DNA of 50,416 nucleotides from Lachnospiraceae bacterium MD308 (GCA_010206225.2 VIQU02000027.1:1-50416); one strand, 5' to 3'. Shown: positions 1 to 8,713, counted from the stretch's first letter. Numbers and translations are program-made. The notes: a model not told the origin generated them from the sequence alone.

Positions 1-2
1 TT

Positions 3-1142
3 GACACCCTGAAGATGGCCGGACGTTTAGACCATATATACGCTTATCTCGCCCTATATTATTCCGAAAAGAAGGATGCGCAGAAAAGCGTATATTACTG
101 CACCCTGTCTCTGCGGGTTGATAAATATCAGGAAACTCCCCTCTCCTGTCTTCTGGAACTTTTAAAAGATGACAGAAACACGGAAGCGGCGCAGGCATAT
201 GCTTTCCTTGGGAAGATCTATGATATTGACAGCCTGAAAGATAAGCTTTTTATTTTAAAGTTGGCAATAAAAACAGGTTACAAGGAACTGGAGGAATTTG
301 CACGAAATGTCATGTCGGAAGAAGAGCTTGCAGCCTTGAACTCTGAAAAAGAGCAGTCGTTGTCTGAAAAATGGGAAGAGTTAAGTAGAGCTTATCCGCA
401 AATTCTCATAAGAAACCGGACGGACCGAAATTTTCTTTATCTTATAGACGAGCTTTGGAATACAGCCAAAGAAAAACTCTATGAAAAGGCCCTGATCAGC
501 AAGCTTGCTGATATACTCAAGGAACACCATAAAGACGTTGTCGCATTGTACAGTCAGCTTGGAGATTACCGTTCCAGACAATGCCTGTATGGGCTTCTAG
601 AGATGTGGCTGCACCGTGAGAACCGTATCATATCATTAGCAAGAGAAAGCGGACTGGAATTCTGGGATATGGATATCATCCCGACCGCGGAAGGAATGAC
701 ATGTGCAGATATAGGAGAACATTTGGTAGAATCCATGAAGGGTTTTCTCTATACTTATGAAGATACCTATAAGAAGATTTACTGCTTTGCGCAGGACGGG
801 CCGAAAGAGGAAATAGAGGAGACGGAGAAAGCCCTTTCTGGTTATAGAGATGTATCCTTTGGCAAGGTCGGACTTTCGGAACTGAAACTGGATCAGTCAG
901 TGACGGAAAAGCTGGATTTTATCAGAATAGATGTGTCCGAGGATCTTCTGGGAATCCTTCAGGGCTGTCAGGGACACATCATGAAGGAGAAACTGAAGCT
1001 TGCTGTGTGCCTTGACAGTGATTGTAATCATCTGTGGCAGGTGCCAAAGCTTTTGATGGAGTGGAATCCTAAATATCGGTTCTATCTGCGTTATTACGGC
1101 AAAAAAATGATACCGGATAGGGTGGTTTTGTTTGCGGTATGA
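3..1142 (+). CDS. 3' part of TPR / FkbM-like methyltransferase protein (partial)
   Basis: The reading frame is open at the left edge, so this is the C-terminal part of a longer protein. The first ~70 visible residues look like helical TPR-type repeats (paired Tyr/Ala/Leu helices). The last ~90 residues resemble the C-terminal half of FkbM-type SAM-dependent methyltransferases: an FIRIDV strand, an LLGILQGC helix, a KLAVCL strand, and a YRFYLRYYG to VVLFAV ending. The SAM-binding core is not recognisable in the visible part, so the enzyme may be degenerate. Long TPR-glycosyltransferase/methyltransferase genes next to flagellar loci in related bacteria often modify flagellin or surface glycans; that role is inference. 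It points away from the che operon and is followed by hairpins at 1221-1314. Confidence 0.6.
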   Translation, partial: DTLKMAGRLDHIYAYLALYYSEKKDAQKSVYYCTLSLRVDKYQETPLSCLLELLKDDRNTEAAQAYAFLGKIYDIDSLKDKLFILKLAIKTGYKELEEFARNVMSEEELAALNSEKEQSLSEKWEELSRAYPQILIRNRTDRNFLYLIDELWNTAKEKLYEKALISKLADILKEHHKDVVALYSQLGDYRSRQCLYGLLEMWLHRENRIISLARESGLEFWDMDIIPTAEGMTCADIGEHLVESMKGFLYTYEDTYKKIYCFAQDGPKEEIEETEKALSGYRDVSFGKVGLSELKLDQSVTEKLDFIRIDVSEDLLGILQGCQGHIMKEKLKLAVCLDSDCNHLWQVPKLLMEWNPKYRFYLRYYGKKMIPDRVVLFAV

Positions 1143-1220
1143 ATATTAATGGAGAAAGCATCACGAATACTGAATTTATCTGAGTAAAACTGTCAATGAT
1201 CAGAGAAAGATTGAAAAGAA

Positions 1221-1256
1221 AACACCCTGTAGGAAGAATTTTCCCTGCAGGGTGTT
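1221..1256. terminator. Intrinsic terminator, best on the minus strand (end of cheB operon)
   Basis: The arms AACACCCTG(T)AGGAA and TTCCCTGCAGGGTGTT form a nearly perfect stem. On the minus strand the stem is followed by TTTTCTTTTC, a good U-tract, so it should terminate the leftward cheA-cheB operon. On the plus strand the tail is poor (GATTAG). Confidence 0.75.
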
Positions 1257-1273
1257 GATTAGTCTAACATAAT

Positions 1274-1330
1274 GCGGTCAATTTTATCTCAGGTAACTTT
1301 AATTACCTGACCGCTTCGATTTATTTTTCC
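1274..1330 (+). terminator. Second hairpin with T-rich tail (end of the rightward gene)
   Basis: GCGGT (1274-1278) pairs with ACCGC (1310-1314), and inside it CAGGTAA (1290-1296) pairs with TTACCTG (1303-1309), leaving an AT-rich bulge on the left arm. The plus-strand tail TTTATTTTTCCTTTTT makes it a plausible terminator for the gene ending at 1142. Confidence 0.5.
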
Positions 1331-1333
1331 TTT

Positions 1334-2446
1334 TTATAAAGTATTCAGATAATTCATCAATACAGACGGTATATTCGCGCAGGCGGCCTGAACGGATACC
1401 GCTCCGATATTCTGCGCCACCATCGGCATTCCATACACGACACAGGATTCCTTATCCTGCCCGATCGTATATGCCCCGGCTTTATGCATGTCAAGTAGTC
1501 CATAAGCGCCGTCCTGTCCCATACCTGTAAGAATAATTCCCACTGCGCCAGCCTTAGCTACCTGTGCTACAGACCGGAAAAGCACATCCACGGAAGGACG
1601 ATGTCCGCTGACTTTTTCGTCGGGATAGATACGTACCGTATAATGTCCGCCGAGACGAACGACCTTCATCTGGCATTCGCCCCCCGGAGCGATCAGTACA
1701 AGACCTCTGCGGACCACATCGCCGTTAACGGCTTCCTTGACTTCCATCTTACATAAGCGGTTCAGACGCTGTGCATACATATTAGTAAAACCTTCTGGCA
1801 TATGCTGAGTGATCACCATGCCCGGTATGTCAGCAGGAAGCTGCTCTAACACCTGTAAAGTTGCTTCGGTCCCACCGGTAGAAGCGCCTAGAGCAATGAT
1901 CAGATCATTGAGCTTCAGGCTTCGATTTGTCAGTTTCGGAGCGGCGATAGAAGAAAGTACAGGCTTTTTGATCGAAATCGCCGGCGATGCGGGAGCGCTT
2001 TCTTTTTTGACAGCAGAGCTTCCGCGGAACACTCTTGGAAGCTTAACCGTTGCGTTAGAAGCGATATTGATCTTGGAAGCTAGATTTTGTATAAAGAGAC
2101 GAGTGCTGTAATTCCGGCTCATATCCGGCTTTTTGACAAAATCAACAGCGCCGTTTGACAGAGCGTCAAACACGCTTACATTTAACGAAGATACCAAAAT
2201 TACGGGAAGGAGGTGCTTAGGAAGCAGCTCCTTCAAAAAATCAATTCCATTCGTTCTGGGCATCTCTACATCGAGGGTTATGATGTCCGGTTTTGCAATA
2301 GGAATCTTTCTCATGGCTTCTGCGGCATTCATTGCATAACCGACTATCTCGATATTGCTGTCCGCTTCAGGAAGTCCCTTAGAGAGAAAATTCACAAATA
2401 CAAGCGAATCATCTACAATTAATACTTTAATTTTTTTGTTTGCCAT
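1334..2446 (-). CDS. cheB: CheB, chemoreceptor glutamate methylesterase / glutamine deamidase
   Basis: CheB removes methyl groups from chemoreceptor glutamates to reset adaptation. Residues 5-125 are a receiver domain with acidic pair D12/D13, phospho-acceptor D59 in ITLDVEMP, and K106 in VKKP. A Ser/Ala-rich linker (~140-178) leads to the CheB catalytic domain (181-366) with the expected triad: S189 in GASTGG, H215 in QHMP, and D312 in GMGQDG. At 370 residues it is a normal full-length CheB. It is the last gene of a leftward cheA-cheW-cheR-cheB operon, 34 bases after cheR, and the stem-loop at 1221-1256 lies just downstream. Confidence 0.97.
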   Translation of the reverse strand: MANKKIKVLIVDDSLVFVNFLSKGLPEADSNIEIVGYAMNAAEAMRKIPIAKPDIITLDVEMPRTNGIDFLKELLPKHLLPVILVSSLNVSVFDALSNGAVDFVKKPDMSRNYSTRLFIQNLASKINIASNATVKLPRVFRGSSAVKKESAPASPAISIKKPVLSSIAAPKLTNRSLKLNDLIIALGASTGGTEATLQVLEQLPADIPGMVITQHMPEGFTNMYAQRLNRLCKMEVKEAVNGDVVRRGLVLIAPGGECQMKVVRLGGHYTVRIYPDEKVSGHRPSVDVLFRSVAQVAKAGAVGIILTGMGQDGAYGLLDMHKAGAYTIGQDKESCVVYGMPMVAQNIGAVSVQAACANIPSVLMNYLNTL

Positions 2447-2480
2447 TCATTCGCACCTTCTTTTTAGTATTGCAGTCCGG

Positions 2481-3293
2481 CTACTCTTTGCGGTAGGCCG
2501 ATGGCATAAGATAATGATAAGGCGTTGTTGCCTTATTTAGACTTTCGGAATGACCGATGAACAGATAACCGCCTGGTACAGTTGCATTATAAAAACGCTG
2601 TACAAGAGCATCCTTTGTCTGCTGATCAAAATATATCATTACGTTGCGGCAAAAAATCACATCAAACTTTAATCTAAAGCGGATGGGATCCATCAAATTG
2701 AAAGTTCGGAAAATCACGTTTTTCTTTAGGATGTCTGCTACCTGATAAACACCGGGTTCGGAAGTCCGTTTAAAATATTTTTGCTTCCACGCGACTGGAA
2801 TCGCACTCAGGGATTCTTCGTCATAAATTCCTTCAGAAGCAGCTTTTAAAGCGTTTTGTGAAATGTCGGTGGCAAGAACACGGGTATCCCAGTTGCCTGC
2901 CTTGCCGCCGAAATATTCTTTCAGAATCATAGAAAGAGTATAAGGTTCCTGACCGGAAGAACACCCTGCGCTCCAGATACTTAAGACATGATCACGCTTC
3001 GTTCTCTCAAGATATGGAAGAACCGTATCTCTGAAATAATCAAAGTGGGCAGATTCTCTTAAAAAAAAGGTATAGTTCGTTGTTAACTTATTAAGCATGA
3101 GTTCAATATCCTGCGGGTTTTTCTGTGACAGGATATGATCGATATATTCGGAGAAAGAAGAATACCCCATAGATGTAACGGTATTGGATAGTCTTCCGAC
3201 GATCAACTGCCGCTTCTGTGACAGATCAATTCCGTAGCGGCTCTTAATAAATGTTATGAGTTTCCGAAAATCATTCTCGTTAAGTGTTAACAT
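2481..3293 (-). CDS. cheR: CheR, chemoreceptor methyltransferase
   Basis: CheR uses S-adenosylmethionine to methylate receptor glutamates and works against CheB. The N-terminal helical domain (~1-75) is followed by the Rossmann-type methyltransferase domain. The SAM-binding loop SAGCSSGQEPYTL is near residue 110 and the conserved FDVIFCRNVMIYF strand is near residue 210. The length (270 aa) is standard. No C-terminal TPR or receptor-binding pentapeptide domain is present. It lies between cheW and cheB with short gaps on both sides, so it is co-transcribed with them. Confidence 0.97.
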   Translation of the reverse strand: MLTLNENDFRKLITFIKSRYGIDLSQKRQLIVGRLSNTVTSMGYSSFSEYIDHILSQKNPQDIELMLNKLTTNYTFFLRESAHFDYFRDTVLPYLERTKRDHVLSIWSAGCSSGQEPYTLSMILKEYFGGKAGNWDTRVLATDISQNALKAASEGIYDEESLSAIPVAWKQKYFKRTSEPGVYQVADILKKNVIFRTFNLMDPIRFRLKFDVIFCRNVMIYFDQQTKDALVQRFYNATVPGGYLFIGHSESLNKATTPYHYLMPSAYRKE

Positions 3294-3334
3294 GCTGTTA
3301 CTCCTTACTTCTATATTTTGTCCATGTCCATCCG

Positions 3335-3808
3335 TTACTGCCGAATCAATTCTTCACAGTCAAGGAAAAGGACAACAGAACCATCTTCTCTTGAAATCAT
3401 AGAAGAGGTCAGCTCCTGCTGGTTCTGCGTCGGGATAGGAGCAATCCTGTCTAAATCAATATCCAGTACCTGAGTCACGGAATCTACTACAATACCTACA
3501 GAAATATCATTAATTTCAAGAATAATGATGCAGGTTGTAGCTGTGTAATCCTGCGGCATCTTACCCATGCGGAGCCGGATATCTATGATGGGGATCGTCT
3601 GACCGCGCAGATTAATAATTCCTTTGATATAGTCCGGCACCATCGGCAGCGTACAGATCATGTAGCTGGAAATAATCTCTATTACATAATCTGTGCTGAC
3701 GCCGAAAGTAATATTGTCGGATACGAAAGTAAGAAAACGCTGAACGTTCTTAGGGCTATGCGCATCTTCCTCGACTTTATTTTCAACGATATCAATTGTT
3801 TCTGCCAT
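3335..3808 (-). CDS. cheW: CheW, receptor-kinase coupling protein
   Basis: CheW is the scaffold linking chemoreceptors to CheA. The 157-residue protein is a single CheW domain. It begins with an acidic tail of ~20 residues, then RFLTFVSDNITFGV. The hallmark motif IKGIINLRGQTIPIIDIRLRMG is near residues 62-83, and a DSVTQVLDI strand follows. It starts 22 bases downstream of the cheA stop with an AAGGAGG-type ribosome site. The window holds two further CheW-fold domains, one in CheA and one in CheV. Confidence 0.96.
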   Translation of the reverse strand: MAETIDIVENKVEEDAHSPKNVQRFLTFVSDNITFGVSTDYVIEIISSYMICTLPMVPDYIKGIINLRGQTIPIIDIRLRMGKMPQDYTATTCIIILEINDISVGIVVDSVTQVLDIDLDRIAPIPTQNQQELTSSMISREDGSVVLFLDCEELIRQ

Positions 3809-3830
3809 GTTGTTACCTCCTTATCTATCT

Positions 3831-5951
3831 CTAAAATATTCCCCGCGCAGCTTCATATACATGAGCTATGTCAAGGATAATACTAATGTTTCCATCTCCA
3901 AGAATCGTACATCCGCTGATACCAGAATCTTTAATATGGAATTGCTGCAGGTACGGCGGAAGAGGCTTCACAACAACCTGATGCTCCCCGATCAGCTTAT
4001 CTACAAACAGACAATAGGATCTGTCGCTCGCTTCTACCCACATCAGGATACCGTCATCAATCTTTGTGCAGGCATCTGGAATACTGTAGAGCTCATGAGC
4101 GCGCACGATCGGATAGAAAGCGTCCATGCAGCGGATCATCTCATGTCCCGCCGGGTCAAGAACGATATCATCTTCTGTTGCCTTAAAGGACTGACGGATA
4201 TTGGAAATCGGCACAGTGAAGATAGAATTGCCCACGGAGATCTCCATGCCGTCCGCGATTGCTAAAGTAAGCGGGATCTTTAAAGTCGTACAGCTTCCCT
4301 TGCCTAATTCGCTTGTGATGCTTACTACTCCTCCGATAGCTTCTACATTCTTTTTTACAACATCAAGTCCAACTCCACGGCCCGAATATTCGGTTACCTC
4401 CGTATTAGTGGAGAAGCCGGGTGTCATCAGGAGCATTAGGATTTCTTTCTGAGAATAATCGGACTCCGGTTTGGTAAGGATTCCATTGCGCGCAGCTTTT
4501 GCTAAGATAGCTTCTGTATCCATACCGCGGCCGTCATCGGATACGGAGATAATAACCTCGCTTCCGGTGTGGGTGGCGGAAAGGATAACCTCTCCCTGCG
4601 GATCCTTGCCGGCAGCAATACGGTCTTCTACATTCTCCTCAATTCCGTGGTCGATGGCGTTACGGACGATATGCATCAAAGGATCTCCGATGCCGTCAAC
4701 GATAGTCTTATCTACTTCCGTATTCTCTCCAATGATAGTAAGACGCACATCCCTGTTCAGATTCTTCTTCATATCCCGCACGATTCGGTTCATCTTCTGG
4801 AATACGCCGGATACGGATACCATCCTGAGGGACATAGATATATCCTGAAGATCATCCGTTAATTTGCGGAGCTGCCGTGCGGATTTGTTAAAGTTATCAA
4901 GGTTCAGGCCCTGAAGATCCGGAGAAGAGGTAACCATTGATTCGGTGATAACAATCTCTCCTACGAGAGCCATCAAAGCGTCAAGCTTCGACAGATTGAC
5001 ACTGATAAGATCCTGCTTGACAGCGCCGTGCGGAGCTGCCGTCTCTTTTTTCTTTGAAGGGGCAGGAGTTTCGGGCTTACTTTTTGGAGCAGCGGAAACG
5101 GCCGGTGAAGCAGGATCATGAACAATGCTTTCCGCTTTGGCCTCCGGTTCGCTCTGGTCGGATTCAGAAGTTTCTTCGTTCTCCAACATCTCATAAGACC
5201 GGATATTCTGTGATTCTCCAACGACTGTAGCCGCTTTTTTTAGATCCTCCTCGGAATAGACGCCGACATAGAAACCGTCAGCAACGATCTTTTCCGCACT
5301 TCCGGGATTAGAGTCAACGTCATTCGGGTAGTAAGTAAATTTAAGCTCTCTTTCCTGAAGAGCATTCACGATCATAAATGCACGCAGATTTTCCATGCCG
5401 CATCCATCTTCAAAATAGACATGAATAAAATATGGAACGTGATCTGCTGTGTCAGGAAGAGGCAGGGCAGCTTTGGGGCTGTCCGTATTTGTGCCGGCTG
5501 CAGAAGCCGTACTCGCGACAGCAGAAGAATCCTCGGATTCTCCCGAAATCTTTTTAAGCAGTCCGTTAATTTCAGAAACAAAACTGTCGATATTAGTCTC
5601 GAGCGGTTCATTATTCTCAACCTTTTCAATCTCCGAGCGAAGCTTGTCGGTTGACTTGAACATCAGATTAAAAAGTTCGCTCTTATGCGTCTGATCCAGA
5701 GAATCAATGCCGTTTTCACGAATATAGAAGAAAAGATCTTCTATATGATGTGCAATTTCCATAAGACAATTAAACTCAAGCATTGCAGAAGAACCTTTAA
5801 TCGTGTGCATACTGCGGAAAATTTCGTTAACATCGTCCTCGGAAAAATCTCCGGTTTTTTCGGCGTTAATCAGGAGTTCGTCCAACCCGTCAAGCAGGGA
5901 GTTAGTTTCAAAGAGATAAGTCTCTAACAAGCCTTCCATAGAAGCATCCAT
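3831..5951 (-). CDS. cheA: CheA, chemotaxis histidine kinase
   Basis: CheA autophosphorylates in response to receptor state and passes phosphate to CheY and CheB. The domains are in the usual order. P1 (HPt, 1-115) has the phosphorylated H49 in MHTIKGSS. A Ser/Ala linker precedes a P2-type CheY-binding domain (~172-256), and a Pro/Lys/Glu-rich linker follows. P3 dimerisation runs ~315-380. P4 is a HATPase with N box MHIVRNAIDHG and G boxes DDGRGMD and GRGVGLDV. P5 is a CheW-like domain to the end. It is the first gene of the leftward operon. Upstream I see a sigma-A-like and a sigma-28-like promoter. Confidence 0.97.
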   Translation of the reverse strand: MDASMEGLLETYLFETNSLLDGLDELLINAEKTGDFSEDDVNEIFRSMHTIKGSSAMLEFNCLMEIAHHIEDLFFYIRENGIDSLDQTHKSELFNLMFKSTDKLRSEIEKVENNEPLETNIDSFVSEINGLLKKISGESEDSSAVASTASAAGTNTDSPKAALPLPDTADHVPYFIHVYFEDGCGMENLRAFMIVNALQERELKFTYYPNDVDSNPGSAEKIVADGFYVGVYSEEDLKKAATVVGESQNIRSYEMLENEETSESDQSEPEAKAESIVHDPASPAVSAAPKSKPETPAPSKKKETAAPHGAVKQDLISVNLSKLDALMALVGEIVITESMVTSSPDLQGLNLDNFNKSARQLRKLTDDLQDISMSLRMVSVSGVFQKMNRIVRDMKKNLNRDVRLTIIGENTEVDKTIVDGIGDPLMHIVRNAIDHGIEENVEDRIAAGKDPQGEVILSATHTGSEVIISVSDDGRGMDTEAILAKAARNGILTKPESDYSQKEILMLLMTPGFSTNTEVTEYSGRGVGLDVVKKNVEAIGGVVSITSELGKGSCTTLKIPLTLAIADGMEISVGNSIFTVPISNIRQSFKATEDDIVLDPAGHEMIRCMDAFYPIVRAHELYSIPDACTKIDDGILMWVEASDRSYCLFVDKLIGEHQVVVKPLPPYLQQFHIKDSGISGCTILGDGNISIILDIAHVYEAARGIF

Positions 5952-5973
5952 AGTGTTCGCACCACCTTATCTT

Positions 5974-6002
5974 ATAATAAATTTATCTTAAAATATTGCC
6001 AA
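5974..6002 (-). promoter_or_regulatory. Sigma-A-like promoter of the cheA operon
   Basis: On the minus strand TTGGCA (5997-6002) is separated by 17 bases from TATTAT (5974-5979). Each hexamer matches the sigma-A consensus at 5 of 6 positions. It is ~25 bases upstream of the cheA start. This is pattern matching only. Confidence 0.5.
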
Positions 6003-6013
6003 CAGAGAGTTAG

Positions 6014-6038
6014 ATGTGTTACTCTAATGTCAACACAT
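6014..6038. repeat. Inverted repeat in the cheA / ylqG-like divergent region
   Basis: ATGTGTT (6014-6020) and AACACAT (6032-6038) form a perfect 7-base dyad around 11 bases. It lies between the sigma-28-like box and the cheA start, so it could be an operator for the divergent genes. No regulator is recognised. Confidence 0.4.
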
Positions 6039-6051
6039 TTTATTAACATAT

Positions 6052-6077
6052 ATATCGACCGCAAATCGAAAAAATTA
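6052..6077 (-). promoter_or_regulatory. Sigma-28-type promoter of the cheA operon
   Basis: On the minus strand TAAT (6074-6077), a 14-base spacer and GTCGATAT (6052-6059) match the flagellar sigma consensus TAAA-N14-GCCGATAT with one mismatch in each box. The spacer equals that of the clear cheV and fliD promoters in this window. Confidence 0.7.
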
Positions 6078-6103
6078 ATAGAAAAATAGTAGTAGGTGAA
6101 AAA

Positions 6104-7540
6104 ATGTCGAATATTTTGAGAGTCACAACTCCGATGGCAGGGAATTATGACAACATGTCACAGCCGAGAGCCGATATGAACAACCGTGAAGATCCGCGCA
6201 TACAGGGTCCGGTGGTTCCCAACAAGGTTGTTCGTGCAGATGCAAGGAGTGATTCTGCCGCGGAGGAACAGAATGTAGGATTAAAATTCCAATATCAGTC
6301 TAATTTTGAGGGTTTTATCTCTCAGATGAAATCGGAAGGGGTAATGACCGAGGAGTTTGCCACTGTCCTTTTTGAACAGTTGAGTAATCAGGTGAAAGCA
6401 GGGCTTTCGGAAGGCTCGGCGCAGGAGATCGCGCAGTTTCTTGAGATGATTCAGGTGGATCCGCAGAATATGCTTGCCTTTTTGAAGGAGCAGGGGGATG
6501 GCGCCGTCCGTTTTCAGGGAGCATTTTTTTCATTGCTGCGTCAGGTGATGAACGAGACGAACAATGTGGAACTCAGGGCCGGGATATTGGATTTTATGAA
6601 GCGCTATACAGATATGGCGGAAGGAAAGCACATCCTTAAGGAGATAGAGCAGACCATAAAAGAATTAAAGAGCGGTATGCTTCAGAGCGGACGGGAAAAG
6701 ATGGAAGAGATGGAGCAGCAGCTGAAGTTCGGCGGCAATGCCGGGCCGGGAAGTACGCAGGAGAATGCCGCGCTGATAAAAGGAAAGATGCTGCCCTATC
6801 TGAATAAATACATCGGAGGCACTCATGACCGCGGCAATGTGCGTGAAGGTGCGGCTTTTTTAGCGGCTCTTACGGCGCGTTATGAGAACGGTGATGCGGC
6901 GAGAGTTCTTGAACGGTTTGAACAGCTGATGGAATACTCAGCTATGCAGAAGTATTTTAAGGGATTTGAAACGCAGAGCCTTCTGAAAGTGTTGGAATCT
7001 ACTGATTTTGAGAAAATGATCGGAAAGAATAAATGGAAGAAAGGCTTTGTGTCCATGATTCAGAATGGGATGCAGCAGGGAGCGAATATAGAACAGAAGC
7101 AGGTATTTAAGAATATGATGACTTCTATTCTACTGAATGAGAGCGTGTACATGCCGGTGCTCCACATGATGTTTCCGATGCAGGTGAACGGCAACCTGAC
7201 ATTCGCAGAGATGTGGGTGGATCCGGATGCGGGAAAGAATTCGGGTGAGAATGAAAATGAGCGGGTTATACAGGGATTGGTGAAGTTTGATATTCAGGAA
7301 TTGGGATTTTTTGATTTGTTTTTTGTGTATCAGGATAAAAATGTAAATATGCAGCTTAATTATCCGGACAGTCTTAAAGATAAGGAAAAGGAAATCCGAA
7401 ATAAAGTTGCAGAGGTACTTGCGGAGAATGGGCTTACCGGAAAGGAGTTGTTTTTCGGGAGCAGCAAGGAGTCTATAGCGATTTCAGAAGCATTTCCGCA
7501 GATATTTGAAAGGAAGAATTCGATCAATGTCAAGATTTAA
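6104..7540 (+). CDS. YlqG-like flagellar locus protein with FliK-like C-terminus
   Basis: This 478-residue, mostly helical, Gln/Met-rich protein has no signal peptide or membrane segment. Residues ~20-330 form helices with no family I can name. The last ~130 residues (LHMMFPMQVNGNLTFAEMWVDPD, then an IQGLVKFDIQELGFFDLFF strand pattern) resemble the beta-rich C-terminal domain of FliK-type proteins and B. subtilis YlqG. The next gene encodes an FlhB C-domain paralogue, the same pairing as ylqG-ylqH. FliK normally contacts the FlhB C-domain, so a substrate-specificity or export-control role is plausible but inferred. It starts a rightward unit divergent from cheA. Confidence 0.75.
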   Translation: MSNILRVTTPMAGNYDNMSQPRADMNNREDPRIQGPVVPNKVVRADARSDSAAEEQNVGLKFQYQSNFEGFISQMKSEGVMTEEFATVLFEQLSNQVKAGLSEGSAQEIAQFLEMIQVDPQNMLAFLKEQGDGAVRFQGAFFSLLRQVMNETNNVELRAGILDFMKRYTDMAEGKHILKEIEQTIKELKSGMLQSGREKMEEMEQQLKFGGNAGPGSTQENAALIKGKMLPYLNKYIGGTHDRGNVREGAAFLAALTARYENGDAARVLERFEQLMEYSAMQKYFKGFETQSLLKVLESTDFEKMIGKNKWKKGFVSMIQNGMQQGANIEQKQVFKNMMTSILLNESVYMPVLHMMFPMQVNGNLTFAEMWVDPDAGKNSGENENERVIQGLVKFDIQELGFFDLFFVYQDKNVNMQLNYPDSLKDKEKEIRNKVAEVLAENGLTGKELFFGSSKESIAISEAFPQIFERKNSINVKI

Positions 7541-7919
7541 CGATGTGCTGAACAAGAAGGCAGTTGCACTGTCTTATGACGAAAACAAGAACGCGGCACC
7601 GATTATCGTGGCCTCGGGAATGGGATACATAGCAGAGAAGATGGTAGAAGTGGCAAGGGAGTCCGGAGTTCCGGTCTATGAGGATAATTCTCTTGCTACG
7701 ATGCTGACGCAGCTTAATCTGGGAGCGGAGATACCGACAGAATTGTATCAGGCGATCATTGATATTTATATCTATTTCCTGAATTATGTTCCGGGAAAGA
7801 AAGAAGAAACGACTGCCGGAGAGACAGAAGAAAGAGAGGGCTCCGAAGCAGAGACGGCAGAAGATGTATCGGAAGCGGCGGAAGCCAAACCGGAGACAGA
7901 AGAATCTTCTGCCCCGTAA
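7527..7919 (+). CDS. ylqH: YlqH / FlhB C-terminal domain paralogue
   Basis: The protein (~130 aa) corresponds to the cytoplasmic domain of FlhB without its membrane part: KAVALSYDENKNAAPIIVASG, then MVEVARESGVPVYEDNSLATML, then a conserved IPTELYQAIIDIYIYF helix. Full FlhB (26562-27632) has NPTH at the cleavage site; here that segment is missing and the protein starts at the following strand, so it cannot self-cleave. The C-terminus is a Glu/Ala-rich tail of ~40 residues. I prefer ATG 7527, with GGAAG upstream, over an in-frame TTG at 7506. It overlaps the preceding gene by 14 bases, implying translational coupling. Confidence 0.85.
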   Translation: MSRFNDVLNKKAVALSYDENKNAAPIIVASGMGYIAEKMVEVARESGVPVYEDNSLATMLTQLNLGAEIPTELYQAIIDIYIYFLNYVPGKKEETTAGETEEREGSEAETAEDVSEAAEAKPETEESSAP

Positions 7920-7935
7920 AAGAAAGGGCAGAAGA
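7905..7935. terminator. Possible bidirectional terminator between convergent genes
   Basis: TCTTCTGCCC (7905-7914) and GGGCAGAAGA (7926-7935) form a perfect 10-base stem with an 11-base loop. It overlaps the stop codon of the ylqH-like gene and sits just before the end of the convergent PilZ gene. The U-tracts are weak on both strands. Confidence 0.5.
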
Positions 7936-7949
7936 AAGGGATTTCGTCA

Positions 7950-8627
7950 TTAATCAAGCGCAGAAATCCATCTGCGGTGGATGAGATCCTGACGGAATAC
8001 ATAATTGCGGATCTGTGATTCGGCACGGGAAGGGAGATGTACAAACCGGCAGCCATATCCGATGAGTTCGGTATCTTTTGCTGCTGAACCGATAATTTTT
8101 CGCAGATGGCGATGCTCCTGCAGGCGAAGGATTTCCGCTTGAAGAGTGAGAGAAGGCAAATCCGGATCGGAAAAAAAGAAGGACACAATATCGCCGATAG
8201 AGAACTTCTGACGGCTTGTAATAAATATTCCTCCTGCGCTTATATTCCATACTCTGGCTTCAATGTTTGAAAGCGCTCCATCGTGGGTTTTCGCTGAGAG
8301 CGCGACGGGAATATTGACGGGAACCTTGATATCATTGCGCCGCTGCAGCACAGAGAGCTGTTCATGAGCCGTGCACCGTGTAAAATAATATTCGCCGCTT
8401 GAAGCCCGCTTTGATTTCTTGAATTCGGTGAGTTCGCAGGAATATGTAACCAGCCCTTTCGCTGAGTCAAAAAAAGTGACATGGGCTTCTGTGAGTGAAA
8501 GATCAGCGTTGCTCTTTGTTACAATGAGGGTGGCTGAATCTTCGCTGATATGGGATACGGCAGCATCGCATAAATAGATATCTTCTACGGTATAAAGAAC
8601 TGCCTGTTTGCATTCTGTGAGAAACAT
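7950..8627 (-). CDS. PilZ-domain (YcgR/YpfA-like) putative c-di-GMP effector
   Basis: This 225-residue protein has a flagellar-brake-like layout: an N-terminal YcgR-like beta domain (~10-90) and a C-terminal PilZ domain (95-215). The second PilZ motif NxSxxG is intact (N128-I-S130-A-G-G133). The first, normally RxxxR, reads R97-N-D-I-K101, so the second arginine is lysine. In related proteins such domains bind c-di-GMP and slow the motor; whether this one still binds is open. I chose ATG 8627 because AAAGGGG lies 8 bases upstream; an ATG at 8633 is only 2 bases from that site. It is a single leftward gene with its own promoter. Confidence 0.85.
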   Translation of the reverse strand: MFLTECKQAVLYTVEDIYLCDAAVSHISEDSATLIVTKSNADLSLTEAHVTFFDSAKGLVTYSCELTEFKKSKRASSGEYYFTRCTAHEQLSVLQRRNDIKVPVNIPVALSAKTHDGALSNIEARVWNISAGGIFITSRQKFSIGDIVSFFFSDPDLPSLTLQAEILRLQEHRHLRKIIGSAAKDTELIGYGCRFVHLPSRAESQIRNYVFRQDLIHRRWISALD

Positions 8628-8664
8628 AATCATTGCCCCTTTCAAATATGTGTGATATTCTATT

Positions 8665-8693
8665 ATCATACCGTGTAAATATAGAAAATACAA
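8665..8693 (-). promoter_or_regulatory. Sigma-A-like promoter of the PilZ gene
   Basis: On the minus strand TTGTAT (8688-8693), 17 bases, then TATGAT (8665-8670), ~38 bases before the chosen start codon. Spacing is optimal and each hexamer has one or two mismatches. Confidence 0.5.
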
Positions 8694-8713
8694 GGGAATT
8701 TTAGATAGAAGAA

